Shown here one piece after another: positions 35,100-45,926 of a DNA stretch of 64,000 nucleotides. This DNA is from Apium graveolens. Lineage: Eukaryota; Streptophyta; Magnoliopsida; Apiales; Apiaceae. Below the pieces are notes generated by a model that saw only the letters and a list, made by a program, of their open reading frames with translations, did no database searches and was not told the DNA's origin. The stretch's first letter is position 1; each line of letters opens with the position of its first letter. The stretch is taken from the NCBI RefSeq assembly GCF_009905375.1, contig NC_133647.1:73784671-73848670 (forward strand), given 5' to 3'. A program made the position numbers and the translations under genes.

Positions 35100-35713
35100 T
35101 GTTAGGTCACACACACACTGTAGAGGGGGTGAATACAGTGTATAGTACACTCAAATCGAACTTAAAGAACTTAAGTAACAGAAAACAAACTTTATTGAAA
35201 CAATAAACTCTGTTACAATATGGAACTGTTACCTCTCAGTGATGAACAAATATCACGAGAGCTGTTAGGGTTATGTAGAATAATAACTTCGATAATGATA
35301 ACACTTATAGTGTAAACCCTATGCCTGTGTTTATATACTACACAGTTACAAGATAATCGCTAATTGATATGGAATATAATTCTGCTTCCTAAAATATATC
35401 AATCAGATATCTTCTATTCCAAGTATTCCATTCTTCACGGAATTCCTTCTTCATGCATATCTCTTCTTATGTTTATCTCGATCTTCTTTCCTTTAATCAA
35501 CTACTGTCCTTATCTGATTGTCCTTCAGCACTTAAGTTCTAATATCTATCTTCTGATGATTATCTCCTGATAATACAAGTACTGATATCCTTAAGTCCTG
35601 ACTTCCAGTATAAGTACTGATCAACAATTAAGTACTGATCTATCCTGTTCACACAAGATCTGAAAGCTAAACATAAAACATATTAGCCATGACATTATCA
35701 AATATATCTAACA
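35100..35713 (-). repeat. 5' LTR of element C (614 bp)
   Basis: This is nearly identical to 22442-23053. On the + strand the changes relative to the left LTR are C to T at 35265, G to A at 35500, G to A at 35541, and one extra CA near 35110. All three substitutions are transitions. The TATA-like box lies at about 35330-35339 on the minus strand. Confidence 0.9.
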
Positions 35714-35788
35714 TGAAATATAAAAAATTGGATGAGATATCTCAAAAAGAAAAGGGTAAAAAAATGGTTGGGACAGAGGGAAAGGGAG

Positions 35789-38132
35789 TATAATGATATC
35801 TTATCAGCAAATATGTGACCGGTTCTCATTTTCAACCAAACACTACCTCATTAGATGAATGATCATTTTACCCTGAAAAAGCCAGCTTAAATTAAGTCAT
35901 GTCTATGGATATCAACACTATACACACGTTTCGTATAATATCTACTTTCAGGGTAAGAATTAAATTGATTTTTATGCCATTATTTATGTAGCTTTACAAC
36001 CCATGCAATATACAATTTTTATTAATATTATTATATTATTTAAAATTATGTTAAATTTTTTTGGATAATTACGTTATTAGTATATTTATAAATAATAATA
36101 TAAATATTTATTATTTACGAGATTCGAACCTGAATTTTGGGTATAAATAATAAATAATAATATAAATATTTGCTATTGGTGGGGCTCGAAACTGAGAGTT
36201 TTAGTAGTGTATAAATAATAATATAAATATTTATTGTTAATGAGTTTCAAACGTGCGAGTTTCAGTAGTGTATATTTTTTTGTATTTGAATCTCACTTGA
36301 TTAAAAAGATATGACAGTAATAAATGAGTATAATCAAACCAACAAAAAAAAAACTAAATTATACCCCATTTCAGGTATTATAGTATAATAATATAGGTTA
36401 TTGCATATTTTTAAATCTCCCAACATTCACTCTATTCCATTCCAAATCTTATTCTAAATTTTATTTTTATTTATTTATAATATTTAACATACTATTTTAA
36501 GACATTTTTTTAATATTTAACTTAAAATATTTAATGTACTTTTAAATATATAATATTATAATATATGTATATATCTTCATTGTTATTATATGTGTAAGTG
36601 TATAGTTTATGTTTTTATTTAAAAAATAATATTGTCATGTAATATTAAATGTAAAAAAGTTATTTTATTGTTAACTAAATTTATAAAAAATCAAATATAA
36701 TCAGGTATTTTTTTGTCGTATATTTTATTTTATATGTATGCAGTGTTTGTAATCATTATTCATTTTTATTTTGTAATATTTAGTTAAAATACTGACATAA
36801 ATATAAACATATCATAATATTATCATTAAATATTCTTTTATTAAATATATTATTTTATTTCCACTAATATAGAACAAAATAAATAAGATGTAATTTAATT
36901 TTATATTTAAAACTAATAAAAATAATAATTTAAATAATTAAATAATTATAATTAATATCATTGGAATAAAAATACCTGCAAGTCTCGTAAAATTTTAGAT
37001 AACTATGTAGAGTTGTGGATCCCACTCATACATCCTTTCTCAGTCTTTAGCCCTCCCTCCGGCATGTATTAATTTAATGTAATATCCGCCCTGTATCATA
37101 CGGATTATAAAATAATGTTCATGATCTTTGGCTCTTTGCCTCTACATTTTGTACATTATCTCTTGACACTTGACAGCACAGTAGAAAGACAGATTGATGC
37201 TAGCAGCAATGTTGTAAATATCGCTAGGGGGCATGACATAGCGTCTAATCGATCACACACAGATTAATTTAAATAATTAATGGGATCACTAATTGATTGT
37301 ATCTAAATATTATTTTTATATTTTATATTCTGTTAATTCAAAAATATATTTTATAGAAGTACTCTCAAATCTAAAAAGTTGAATATTCTCATTTTATATT
37401 TTATATATTTAGCTTCATTTTCAATTAAAAATTTACATTTTTACAATTTTACCATTAATTTGATCTCTTTTTTTTTATTTTTTGACAAATTAATCTTCAA
37501 TTAATTCCATCTAATTACTAATCGATTAATCCCGAATTTTACGGCCTATCTTTTTTTTGCCGATTTTGACTGATTATATTAAAAAACGCTAATTAACCAT
37601 GTAGGCTCGTCTCGGGGTGTTCCGGGGGTGTTCCGCTGCCTCCCAGCGCCTAGGCATACGTCAATTTTTAGAACAATGTTAACAGGTGAACCAAGGCTAA
37701 ATATCTCTTTTAAAAAGGCAAAAGTATTGAAGAGATTCCTATAGAATTTATAAGTTTACATCTAAGGAACGTACAGGTGAAAATCTAAGGCAAGTTAGAA
37801 ACCAAGAAAGCTCTGTTTGTTTTATTTTTAGTGTTCACTTTGTATGCATAGATTCAGGTTATTCAACAGCTTATGTCTTTCACAGTTCTAGATTTTCAAC
37901 TAATTTGAAGTTATTGTTTTCACTCTAGTATAGTTGAATAAATGGATATATAATTTTAGATGGAAGACTTTGATTTGCATGTCCTGTTTAATATCTGAAT
38001 TGAAAGTACAATTTAGTTTGCACAGTAATTTTAGGAAAGAATAGAATTTAACCGCATATGTTACTTTAGAATGCTGTATGATCAATAGAATCCTATCTTT
38101 AATGTTAGTCGGTTTATTATGCATGCAGAGCC
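35789..38132. other. AT-rich intergenic stretch upstream of the BAHD gene
   Basis: There is no coding frame here. The section from 36000 to 37000 is extremely AT-rich. Three imperfect tandem units lie at 36088-36273. A short GC-rich patch at about 37605-37665 (GGGGTGTTCCGGGGGTGTTCCG) stands out and resembles dispersed plant repeat remnants. The last 400 bases should hold the gene's promoter. TTTATAAGTT near 37750 is a possible TATA box but I would not rely on it. Confidence 0.5.
36088..36273. repeat. three tandem units of about 62-67 bases
   Basis: Each unit starts with ATAAATAATAATATAAATATTT and continues with a GATTCGAACC-like or CTCGAAACTG-like core. The units begin at about 36088, 36145 and 36211. 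On the minus strand the first core reads GGTTCGAATC, which resembles a Pol III B box. I do not claim a SINE. Confidence 0.6.
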
Positions 38133-39461
38133 ATGGTTCTTGAAGCTGCAAACAATACAGACAAGATGGTTGTTGAAATTGTTTCTGAAGAGAACATTGT
38201 ACCTTCTTCTCCGACGCCAGACCACCTCAGAGTATTTAAGCTTTCCTTCCTCGATCAAATTCAAGCTAAGATCTACGTTCCATTACTGTTGTTCTTTCAT
38301 AACAATCAAACCAGCAATCAAAGTTCTGTCATTTTCGATAGATCCAAACTTCTGAAGCAAACATTGTCTCAAACCTTAACACAGTTTTATCCTTTGGCTG
38401 GTAAGGTTAGAGATGATTTCCAAATTGATTGTAATGATGAAGGTGTTCACTACGTCGAGACAAGAGTGGAAGAACGTCTCTCGGATTTCCTTGGGCGATC
38501 TCCGAAAAATGAGATGATTGACCTATTCATTCCCCAGAATGCCACAGCATCAGCCATAGGAAATTCCGTACTCATGATTCGGGTAAATGTCTTCAGCTGT
38601 GGAGGAGTTGCCATCTCTTCATGCATTAACCACAAATTTATTGATGGAGACACGTACATGCTATTCTTTAAGCATTGGACAGCTGCAGCAAGAGGAACGT
38701 TAGAGACAACAAGTCCTAGTTTCACTTCACAGTCATTATTTCCACAAATTCCTTCCCTAAATTTTCAAAGTCCAGTTACAATTGGAAAAGACAAGTTTGT
38801 ATCTCAAAGATTTGTGTTTGATGGCATTGATATAGCAAAACTCAAGTCCAAAACAAGGAGTTTCACATCAGGAAGTGAACCAACTCGATATGAAGTTGTA
38901 GGAGCCTTGTTATGGAAATGTGTTGCCAAAGCTGCGTACAAGGTAAACAGAAGTTCTCTTGAAACACCTTTTAATTTGGGAATGGCCATCAACCTTCGAG
39001 GAAAGAAGGATATTCCAAGAAACGTTGTAGGAAACCTTGTCTGGCCTTGGCTTTCCCGGTGCAAGCTTGCTACAGATCTAGAACATCATTACTTGGCGAA
39101 TCAAATTAAAATAAGCAAGGCACAACTCAGCGACGATTTTATTCAGGTTATAAAAGGAGATACTGGAACTACTACAGTTCTTCAGTGCGCAGAAATAATG
39201 ATGAACTCTGAGGAAACATCTGTTGCAATTTGGATCACTACCATGTGTAATATGGGTGTCTATGAACTTGATTTCGGATGGGGAAAACCTGTATGGTTCT
39301 ATTATGGCAATGTAAATGTAGCAAATTTCATCAGTCTATGTGAGACAAGAGTAGGTGGTGGCGTGGAAGCAGTGGTGTCACTCAGCAAAGAAGAAATAGC
39401 CATTATTGAGAAAGATCCAGAACTGCTGGCATTTGCTTCCCTGAACCCTGCTCCTCTTTGA
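38133..39461 (+). CDS. BAHD-family acyltransferase (vinorine synthase-like)
   Basis: This is a single uninterrupted frame of 442 residues, the usual BAHD length. BAHD enzymes move an acyl group from acyl-CoA to an alcohol or amine of a specialised metabolite, in the cytosol. The catalytic HxxxD motif is HKFID at residues 167-171 and the structural DFGWG motif is intact at 380-384. The N-terminal region has the family pattern (SSPTPDH, LSFLDQI, YPLAGKV). The acyl acceptor cannot be read from sequence. Closest overall style is the vinorine synthase / deacetylvindoline acetyltransferase clade. The ATG sits in GCAGAGCCATGG, and the TGCAG just before it, also conserved in the copy at 40702, may be the acceptor of an intron in the 5' UTR. 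An AATAAA lies at about 39487. It is the only host gene here that looks functional. Confidence 0.93.
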   Translation: MVLEAANNTDKMVVEIVSEENIVPSSPTPDHLRVFKLSFLDQIQAKIYVPLLLFFHNNQTSNQSSVIFDRSKLLKQTLSQTLTQFYPLAGKVRDDFQIDCNDEGVHYVETRVEERLSDFLGRSPKNEMIDLFIPQNATASAIGNSVLMIRVNVFSCGGVAISSCINHKFIDGDTYMLFFKHWTAAARGTLETTSPSFTSQSLFPQIPSLNFQSPVTIGKDKFVSQRFVFDGIDIAKLKSKTRSFTSGSEPTRYEVVGALLWKCVAKAAYKVNRSSLETPFNLGMAINLRGKKDIPRNVVGNLVWPWLSRCKLATDLEHHYLANQIKISKAQLSDDFIQVIKGDTGTTTVLQCAEIMMNSEETSVAIWITTMCNMGVYELDFGWGKPVWFYYGNVNVANFISLCETRVGGGVEAVVSLSKEEIAIIEKDPELLAFASLNPAPL

Positions 39462-40701
39462 CATCATCCTTGTTTGTTTGTTTTCTAATAAATGCATATC
39501 TGGTGTTTCAATTCTGCAAATCTTATCTAAAGAATGTTGCAACCTGCAATGTTTTTTTTTTTTAATGTTAGTTTTATCTCTCAGGTTGTACTTGGCTTGG
39601 ACTAGTCGTTTTGTATTGTTAATAACAACTTACAATTCCCTAATCGTTTTGTGTTGCTTATAACAACTTGTAATCCTCAACATCTATACATTTCCAAATC
39701 TAAAGGCGAGGGCATTATAAACAAGCAATTCAGGGAATTCCATCATATGTAGTCTCAAGTATTTGATTAAGTTGATTTACTAATTTCATTAATCAATTCT
39801 TTGTCATATAAATAAACTCCGACTGTATTCACTTTGAAATATGCTACTGAAAGGAAGAGGAAGTCCATCATCACTGTACATATCGCAACAGCAAACATAT
39901 CGTGTCCAGTTCAAGAGGAATTGATAATGGCAAATGTAGTCATACTTAACTCTGTTTGTTCGATTTTTATAAATATATAAATGTCGAATAACTTTTGAAT
40001 TAATGTAGTATACGGTGCCTTTCATAGGCTATTTTGCTAGTTTATAGTGAAGTGACATCCTAACACGATAAATTCATAATTTCAAAATGAAATGTGTAAC
40101 GTGAGAGCAGAGATAATTAAGAATAAGCGCGCGCACACATATATGAGAGAAGTCTTGTGAATTAATACACATAATAGTTAAGATTGTATATAATTATGAC
40201 CTAATTCATATCTTTATGTCCAGTCTTGAAAAAGAATTCGGTAGGTGTGAAAATGGGGAGTTTATGGTATAAACTATGTGCTCCTCCTCTAATCACAAGT
40301 CATTCGCATAAAAGTAATCACCCTGAGTCTCCCTATAAAAAGTGGAAAGTGTGGGAGAGATCATTACAATTAAAAAAAGTTCATCTTTAAGTAAAATCAA
40401 GGAGTTGAAAATATTAAACTGCAAGCATGCGAGGAAAATTTTGCTATGGTAAAAACGCAACTGTATTTTTATTTTACATTTCAGGTGTTGCTTTGTTCAT
40501 ATCTCTGAAGCCTTGTGGCAGATATAATGCATGTTTTTATGGTTACGAAGATGATTTTAATTCTTTCAATATATTCCTTATCTAATATCGGATTATTTTG
40601 TAAGGTAATTGATTGTCATAATTTTAGTTGAATGTAAGATGAGGTCCTCAAGTGTCCGATGAAACTGATATATTAACATTAGTTGTTCATGTTGCAGAGC
40701 C
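39462..40701. other. intergenic region between BAHD gene and its broken copy
   Basis: The start is the 3' UTR of the gene, with AATAAA at about 39487. The middle is AT-rich with no gene. Toward the end, CTATAAAAAG at 40333-40342 is a good TATA box for the broken copy. TTGCAG at 40692-40697 matches a possible intron acceptor before its start codon. Confidence 0.5.
40333..40342 (+). promoter_or_regulatory. TATA-like box of the BAHD copy
   Basis: CTATAAAAAG lies about 360 bases before the ATG at 40702. The distance fits a short first exon plus an intron in the 5' UTR. Inferred only. Confidence 0.45.
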
Positions 40702-41027
40702 ATGGTCTATGAAGCTGAAAAACCTATAGACAATTTGGTTGTTGAAACTGTTTCCAAAGAGAGCATACTACCTTCCTCTCCAACGCCTGACCACTTGAGA
40801 ATTTTTAAGCTTTCTGTTCAAATTACATTCCTATGATACTGTTTTATCATAACAATAACACCAGCAATCTGAGTACTATCATTTCCAATAGATCAAAATC
40901 CCTAAAGCATGCACTGTCACGAACCTTGTCCCAGTTTTATCCTTTCGCTGGAAAGATTAAAGACAATCTCCATGTTGAGTGTAACGATGAAGGAGTTCAC
41001 TATACTGAGACAAAAGTAAATACACGT
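40702..41027 (+). pseudogene. BAHD acyltransferase copy, 5' third only
   Basis: The sequence aligns with the first 110 or so codons of the gene at 38133 (SSPTPDHLRIFKLS; SQFYPFAGKIKDN; CNDEGVHYTETKV). A short deletion after FKLS, near 40815, shifts the frame and leads to a TGA at 40834-40836. The remainder stays recognisable in another frame up to 41027, where gypsy element F begins. The HxxxD and DFGWG motifs are absent. The 3' part should lie beyond the right edge of the window if F did not delete it. It arose by tandem duplication in the same orientation. Confidence 0.9.
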
Positions 41028-41603
41028 TGATAGGCCAGAAGTAACCAGGCCCAGATAAAAAAACAGAGGCCCAAAAGAGATAACACCCCAGGCCCAGGCC
41101 GGCACCGGATAAAAGAGTCAACTGTCTCGTGTTACCCAAAATAGAACAATTGCATCACAGCCGTCCATTGGTAAATATCCCAAGACAACTCTGATGGAGA
41201 AAGGACACCTGACCACACAGTCCATATGAACCGTCCAACCAATCACCAACCAATAATGATCAAAGGTCAGGATGAAGAGGTACAAACCCCAAAAATCCTA
41301 AATCTTGGAACCTATAAAATGCCCCAAAAAGAGGGTTTTAGGGGTTGAAAAACATTTGACTGCTACACACCTATACACACACCATCACATATATTTTGAA
41401 TAGCTCCTTCTTCCCTGTTCTTCTTCTTCTTCAAAAAGGCCCATTTCTTACTCTCACACCGGAGTTGACGCGGGATACAACCCCCCTCCGGTTCTGTTTT
41501 GCAGAGACCCCTACTTAGCAGGTTAAACACACTCCAACCGCTACGGAAGTTGGGTCCCGGCTCGTGTGTGAAAGGAGAAGACCTGGGAAGAAACCGATTA
41601 TCA
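41028..41603 (+). repeat. 5' LTR of F (576 bp)
   Basis: The terminal inverted bases TGATA and TATCA are perfect. A TATA-like CCTATAAAAT lies at 41311-41320, followed by a CT-rich stretch near 41400-41440. The right end is fixed by the primer site. Confidence 0.8.
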
Positions 41604-41620
41604 TTGGCGCTAGGAGGGGG
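41604..41620 (+). other. primer binding site of F
   Basis: TTGGCGCTAGGAGGGGG directly follows the LTR. Plant Tat-type gypsy elements usually carry a similar TTGGCGC start here. The priming tRNA is probably an arginine tRNA, from family knowledge, not from this sequence. Confidence 0.7.
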
Positions 41621-41809
41621 CGAACCTCCGGTGGTGTGGTGTCATCTCCAGCTACATTACACAGCTCCAAAAACTGAAGAAACCCTCTCTCTGGTAAGAA
41701 CAAAAACCCTCACTCTCTTCACATCTCAGTTTTCTTATTTTCTCCCTCCAAAACAGTCACACATCCTGGTGCACCCCTATTACCATCTCCCACAAGCTGT
41801 CCTGAAACC

Positions 41810-42881
41810 AATGACCACGAGAAAAAGCAAAACCTCGATCTCCGGATCCATTCAGCCCACCGTTGCCCCGCCCAGGGACGACGAGATGGAAGATATAGAT
41901 GAAGAGCCCCCCACAGCTCGTGCTTCATCTCCTCCCGGAGCATCGACTCTTGGAAAGACTTTCGGGAGATATTTCTCAAGAGGTTCAGGGCGAACCGTAA
42001 GAACGAGCTCCAGATGTGCCATTTGGAAACCATTCAACAAAGGAGCATGGAAACTTTACCAGAATTCATCAAAAGGTTTCAAGAATCAGTCAACCAGCTC
42101 TCCAACCTTGAGGAGAAGGAAGCCGTGAATATTTTCCGGCATAATCTCCATCCGGTTTCATATGAAAGCTACGTGAAGGACCTAATCCATTGGGAGCCCC
42201 AAAGCCTCGCTTCTACTTATACGATGACTTCAAAGTTTATCAAAGAAAATGACTTCCTCACCTCGATGAAGATGAACAGGCGGATCCGGGATGATGATGA
42301 GTCCCCGGAACACCGCCGCGCCTACGGAAAAGAAAAGAGACACAGGACAGACTGACAGACCAATTATGTGTAGCAATCCCGGGGGACCCCACCCCGGGAC
42401 GACTACTCCAGACCATAAAAGATTGAAAGGAAGCCCAAGCCCAAAAGAGAGCCAAAACCAGAGCCCGAATGGACTCCACTCAACCGGCCTCGGGCCGACA
42501 TCTTGAGAGAAGTCAAGGGAAAACCCTTTTATTACCCCCCGAAGACGTTGTTGGCACCCCCCGGGAACAGGGCGCGAGACAAACATTGTGGGTATCACGA
42601 GGATTATGGCCACACCACGGAGAACTGCTTCTCTTTCAAAATGTTCATTGAAGACCATATCAAAAAGTGCAACATGAACCAGTACCTACAAAGAAGACTT
42701 GATGACAGAGATAAGCCCTCTGGCGGCGGGAAACATGTGGTCAACATGATTTTTGGAGGAACCTCCTCCCCACCCCGGAGTCTAGATGAGGACAATGATG
42801 TCCTGATGATCCAGCCTGCTGAAGATGAGCGCATATATTTCTCCAATGCCGATTATGAAGGCCTGGATCCCGAGCACAACC
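41810..42881 (+). pseudogene. gag: gag of F, 5' internal part missing, then cut by E
   Basis: Frames at 41810, 42014 and 42503 give a short N-terminus (MTTRKSKTS), then part of the Gag core (TLPEFIKRFQESVNQL, FRHNLHP). Next is a zinc-finger-like CGYHEDYGHTTENCF near 42590. Much of the Gag core ahead of 41960 appears deleted and the frames are shifted. The frame reaches GLDPEHN at 42880 where E enters, and resumes as QALVVTLDI at 50895 once E and one copy of CAACC are removed. Confidence 0.75.
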
Positions 42882-44536
42882 TGAAAGGAATATGTCCTAA
42901 GTCCAATCATGTATGAGGATTTAGGAATAACTTTTATGTAATCTGTTTTGATTTCATTGATACTAATAAAAGACTTGTTTTGTTTTTATTACGGGCTCTA
43001 TCTATTTAAGTGTTTAAATAAGATATACCATAGTTTAGAGTAAAGCTTTTTATGGATTATGATGAGATCATAATAGTGAGACCTAAAAGATAAATCTAAA
43101 CTTAAATAGTTCCTGATCATAGGATTACTAACTGGTAATTAATAATCCGCAAAGATCGGTACATACTATGCTTGCTTCATTATGAAGGATATCTGTTCTC
43201 ATAGACATTTGTGTGGTGAAACTATAGCTAGTATGTAGGTGCTTATTATAGAATAAGTTCACTGAACATGACTCGCACAGCTGAACAACTGATGGAGTTC
43301 ACTCACGTGTCAGCAGTTGTTCACATAGTGATAGTTGTACAAGTATCCTTAGACTTGAGGTCATCATAGTCATCTTGTGTATACTGAACTATGCTTTGGT
43401 TTAGTTCTTAGTCTCCAGGGACAATTATTAGGGCTCTACTGGGTATAGGAATTTGTACACGAAGATAGTGTATGATCAATAAAGGATCTACCCCTTCCAG
43501 TGAAGGAAGCGAATGTTCAAGGCTGATCCATTTATGCTAGTTCAGGAATCTCTGGCCAGAGTGAATAAAATTAGAAAGGAGTTTCTAATTTACATAGAAC
43601 TGAGCATAGTAAATGGTAAGCAAGTGATTGAATTAGATAGGCTTGACACGAGAACCATGCCTTGTATTTAATCGGAACATTGTAGGGTAGAAGAAGTTTA
43701 TTGTACGGTAACTATTCACTGAATAGGTTCTTGGTATTCTAAGCAGTGAATTCGTGTTATCCGGATAGTCGCGATATGCTGAGAAGTATCCCTCACGATG
43801 TAGAATAAATGTGATTAATTAATTAATCATATTTAATAAATTAGAGAATTTATATAAATAATGATAAAATAGTTTTATTATTATTATTTATTTCTACTAT
43901 CGGCTTAATATTGAACCTACAGGGTCACACCATAAAAAGAGAATGATTTAATGGTGGAGGAATTAATTAATAATGGCTAAATAATTAATTATTTGTGAAA
44001 TAAATAATTAATTGGCAAATTTAATAATTGATTAAATGAGATTTAATTGATTATAAATTAATTAAGAAAAGTTCTTAATATTATTAATTAAGGATTTATT
44101 TTTTTGGAAATTAAATGAAGAGAAAGAATTATTTCTAAAGTGTTTAGAAAAAAGATTAATAATTAAAACGTGTTTTAATTATTAATGAGAATAATAAATG
44201 GGATAATAATAATAATATTTATGGGAAAATTTCAGCTGAAAATTTTGCCTATAAATATACTATTATAAACCCTATTTTTATTCTAACCCCAAAATTTCAT
44301 AAAACCTAATTCTCTCCACCTCCTCCTCCTCCTTAACGTCATTTTCTTGGTGGATACCGGTGGAGTGCTTCACGTTTGAGGAGCAGCTGCTAAGGATCTC
44401 CGATCATTGCTTTTGGATCGCATATTAAAGGTTAGTATTCGATCCATATGTTTTTACCACGATTTATATGCTTTTATTTGGATTTTGTATGTGTAAAAGT
44501 GCTTTTACATGCCTCCGCTGTGATTAAAATCCAACA
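42882..44536 (+). repeat. 5' LTR of E (1655 bp)
   Basis: The LTR runs from TGAAAGGAATATG to AATCCAACA. The first half is mixed sequence. The stretch 43800-44230 is dominated by TTAATTAATTAA-type palindromes. A TATA-like CCTATAAATA lies at about 44248-44257, followed by a CT-rich region near 44310-44335. Confidence 0.9.
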
Positions 44537-44537
44537 A

Positions 44538-44549
44538 TGGTATCAGAGC
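44538..44549 (+). other. primer binding site of E
   Basis: TGGTATCAGAGC begins one base after the 5' LTR. It is complementary to initiator-methionine tRNA. Confidence 0.92.
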
Positions 44550-45032
44550 TTAGGTCGTATGCATATAGATCTATGGTAAAAATTTCAGAATTTTATGTGC
44601 TTGTATGAATTAATTATGATTTTTACAAGTTATATCATGGATTAATTTTGTCTGATGAGAAATCGTTTCTCAGAATAATTTTGAATGTTGATCTGGGTTC
44701 TACAAGTGTTGTAGATCGTCTGGGTATTTTTTTCATAATTTTAGGATGTATAGATTTTTTATTATGAATTTTTGAAGTTCTTACAATTAAATTCGTAATT
44801 TAATAAGTATAAATATATGTATATATAGTATATATATATATATGTTTGTATTGCCTGTGTTGTATTACTACTGCACGGAAAAAGAAGAAGAAGGAACAGT
44901 CAGGTACGGCGGCACGCTAATCGAGGAAAACGACGACTGCTGAAAACAGAACGAAGGACCACGCGTCGACCACGCGCGTGTGGGGCTCACGCGCTGGCGT
45001 GCCACGCGCGGTGCGTGGTAAACACGCGCTGC

Positions 45033-45075
45033 TGACGTCATGCTGACGTCATCAGATGACGTCATGCTGACGTCA
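45033..45075. promoter_or_regulatory. four TGACGTCA palindromes in the leader of E
   Basis: Exact TGACGTCA octamers start at 45033, 45044, 45057 and 45068. TGACGTCA is the classic binding palindrome of bZIP (TGA/CREB-like) factors. Whether it acts as an enhancer here is inference. Confidence 0.7.
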
Positions 45076-45926
45076 GCGTAGGGTTCTGGGCGCGTGAAGC
45101 GCGTGGGTGCGTGAAGCGCGTGGGCGGAGTTCTAACACGCGCCTGACAGCGCGTGTGCGCGTGGCCGCGCGTGGGGGACCTTGTTTCGGCGCGTGAGGGC
45201 GCGTGCTATCTCAGATTTGGGTGATTTTGGTGCCGTTGGATTCGTCTTTTCGAGACGCTTCTAATGGTATATTATATGATATTTTATGAAATTGTTTCGA
45301 ACTGTTTATAGCTAACAGAAGTGTTTTAAAGCTGTTTTTGATCGTTTGAATTGGTTTTAAGTGCTTCATGTGATACATAGAGATGTATAATGCTTAGACC
45401 AATATGCTAGATGATGTAACATGCCTACCTTGATGTTTATTCATGTTGATATATGTGATATATGCTTAGTTTATCATGCGATGATAGATTTAGGTGAACT
45501 TAAATGAACATAAGGCGTTTGTTAGACAACCTAGTATAGTGAAATTGTTTCATAACCTTAGTAATAATATTATGAATATAATCATGAGATTCTTGTGTTT
45601 ATGAAACACGTAATTGAATATGAATTTTCAATATGAGAGAAAGGATGATTCTGTCAACAACAGATTTCTATCTGTAAGAAAGGGTTATTAAGTGACGCCT
45701 TTTGACAATGCTCCACCCGATCTGGGAATCATCTGATTATTGATTATTGATTTGAAATATTTAATTTAAAAGGAAGAATCTCTTTATAATATGATTATGA
45801 TTGTAACGTAATATAATCCCTCTAAAATTAAATAATATCAAGTAGTAATTGGCCAATGACACAACAGGCTTGTGTCGGTCATAGCCTTCCAACATGATAG
45901 AAAGTAGTTCTTATTTTTAAATCATT

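Larger units (their letters stand above)
22442..35713 (-). mobile_element. young Sirevirus-like element C, complete with both LTRs
   Basis: The LTRs at 22442-23053 and 35100-35713 differ, by my eye count, at three positions plus one CA dinucleotide indel over about 612 bases. The flanks are perfect TGAAA duplications (22437-22441 and 35714-35718). On the minus strand the order is 5' LTR, primer site, gag, pol, a spacer with a small ORF, a long env-position ORF, polypurine tract and 3' LTR. Gag and pol share one frame but contain stops, so this copy looks coding-defective although recent. Confidence 0.9.
22230..35788. mobile_element. Stowaway-like MITE split by element C
   Basis: The left end CTCTCTCCGTCCC at 22230 and the right end GGGACAGAGGGAAAGGGAG (35770-35788) are imperfect inverted repeats close to the Stowaway type (CTCCCTCCGTCCC). 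A TA dinucleotide flanks each side (22228-22229 and 35789-35790). Removing C leaves 22230-22441 plus 35719-35788, about 280 bases, a normal Stowaway size. It has no coding capacity and would depend on a Tc1/mariner transposase. Confidence 0.75.

Noticed and set aside
37605..37665. GC-rich patch as a possible exon
   Set aside because: Too short, no splice context, and it resembles dispersed noncoding plant repeats.
41499..42128. + strand frame beginning before the F gag
   Set aside because: Its first part lies in the LTR and primer site and does not begin with ATG. Only the part from 41810 resembles Gag.
44868..45065. Arg/Ser-rich minus-strand frame in the E leader
   Set aside because: It arises from the CG-rich repeat island, has no family features, and lies in an untranslated leader.
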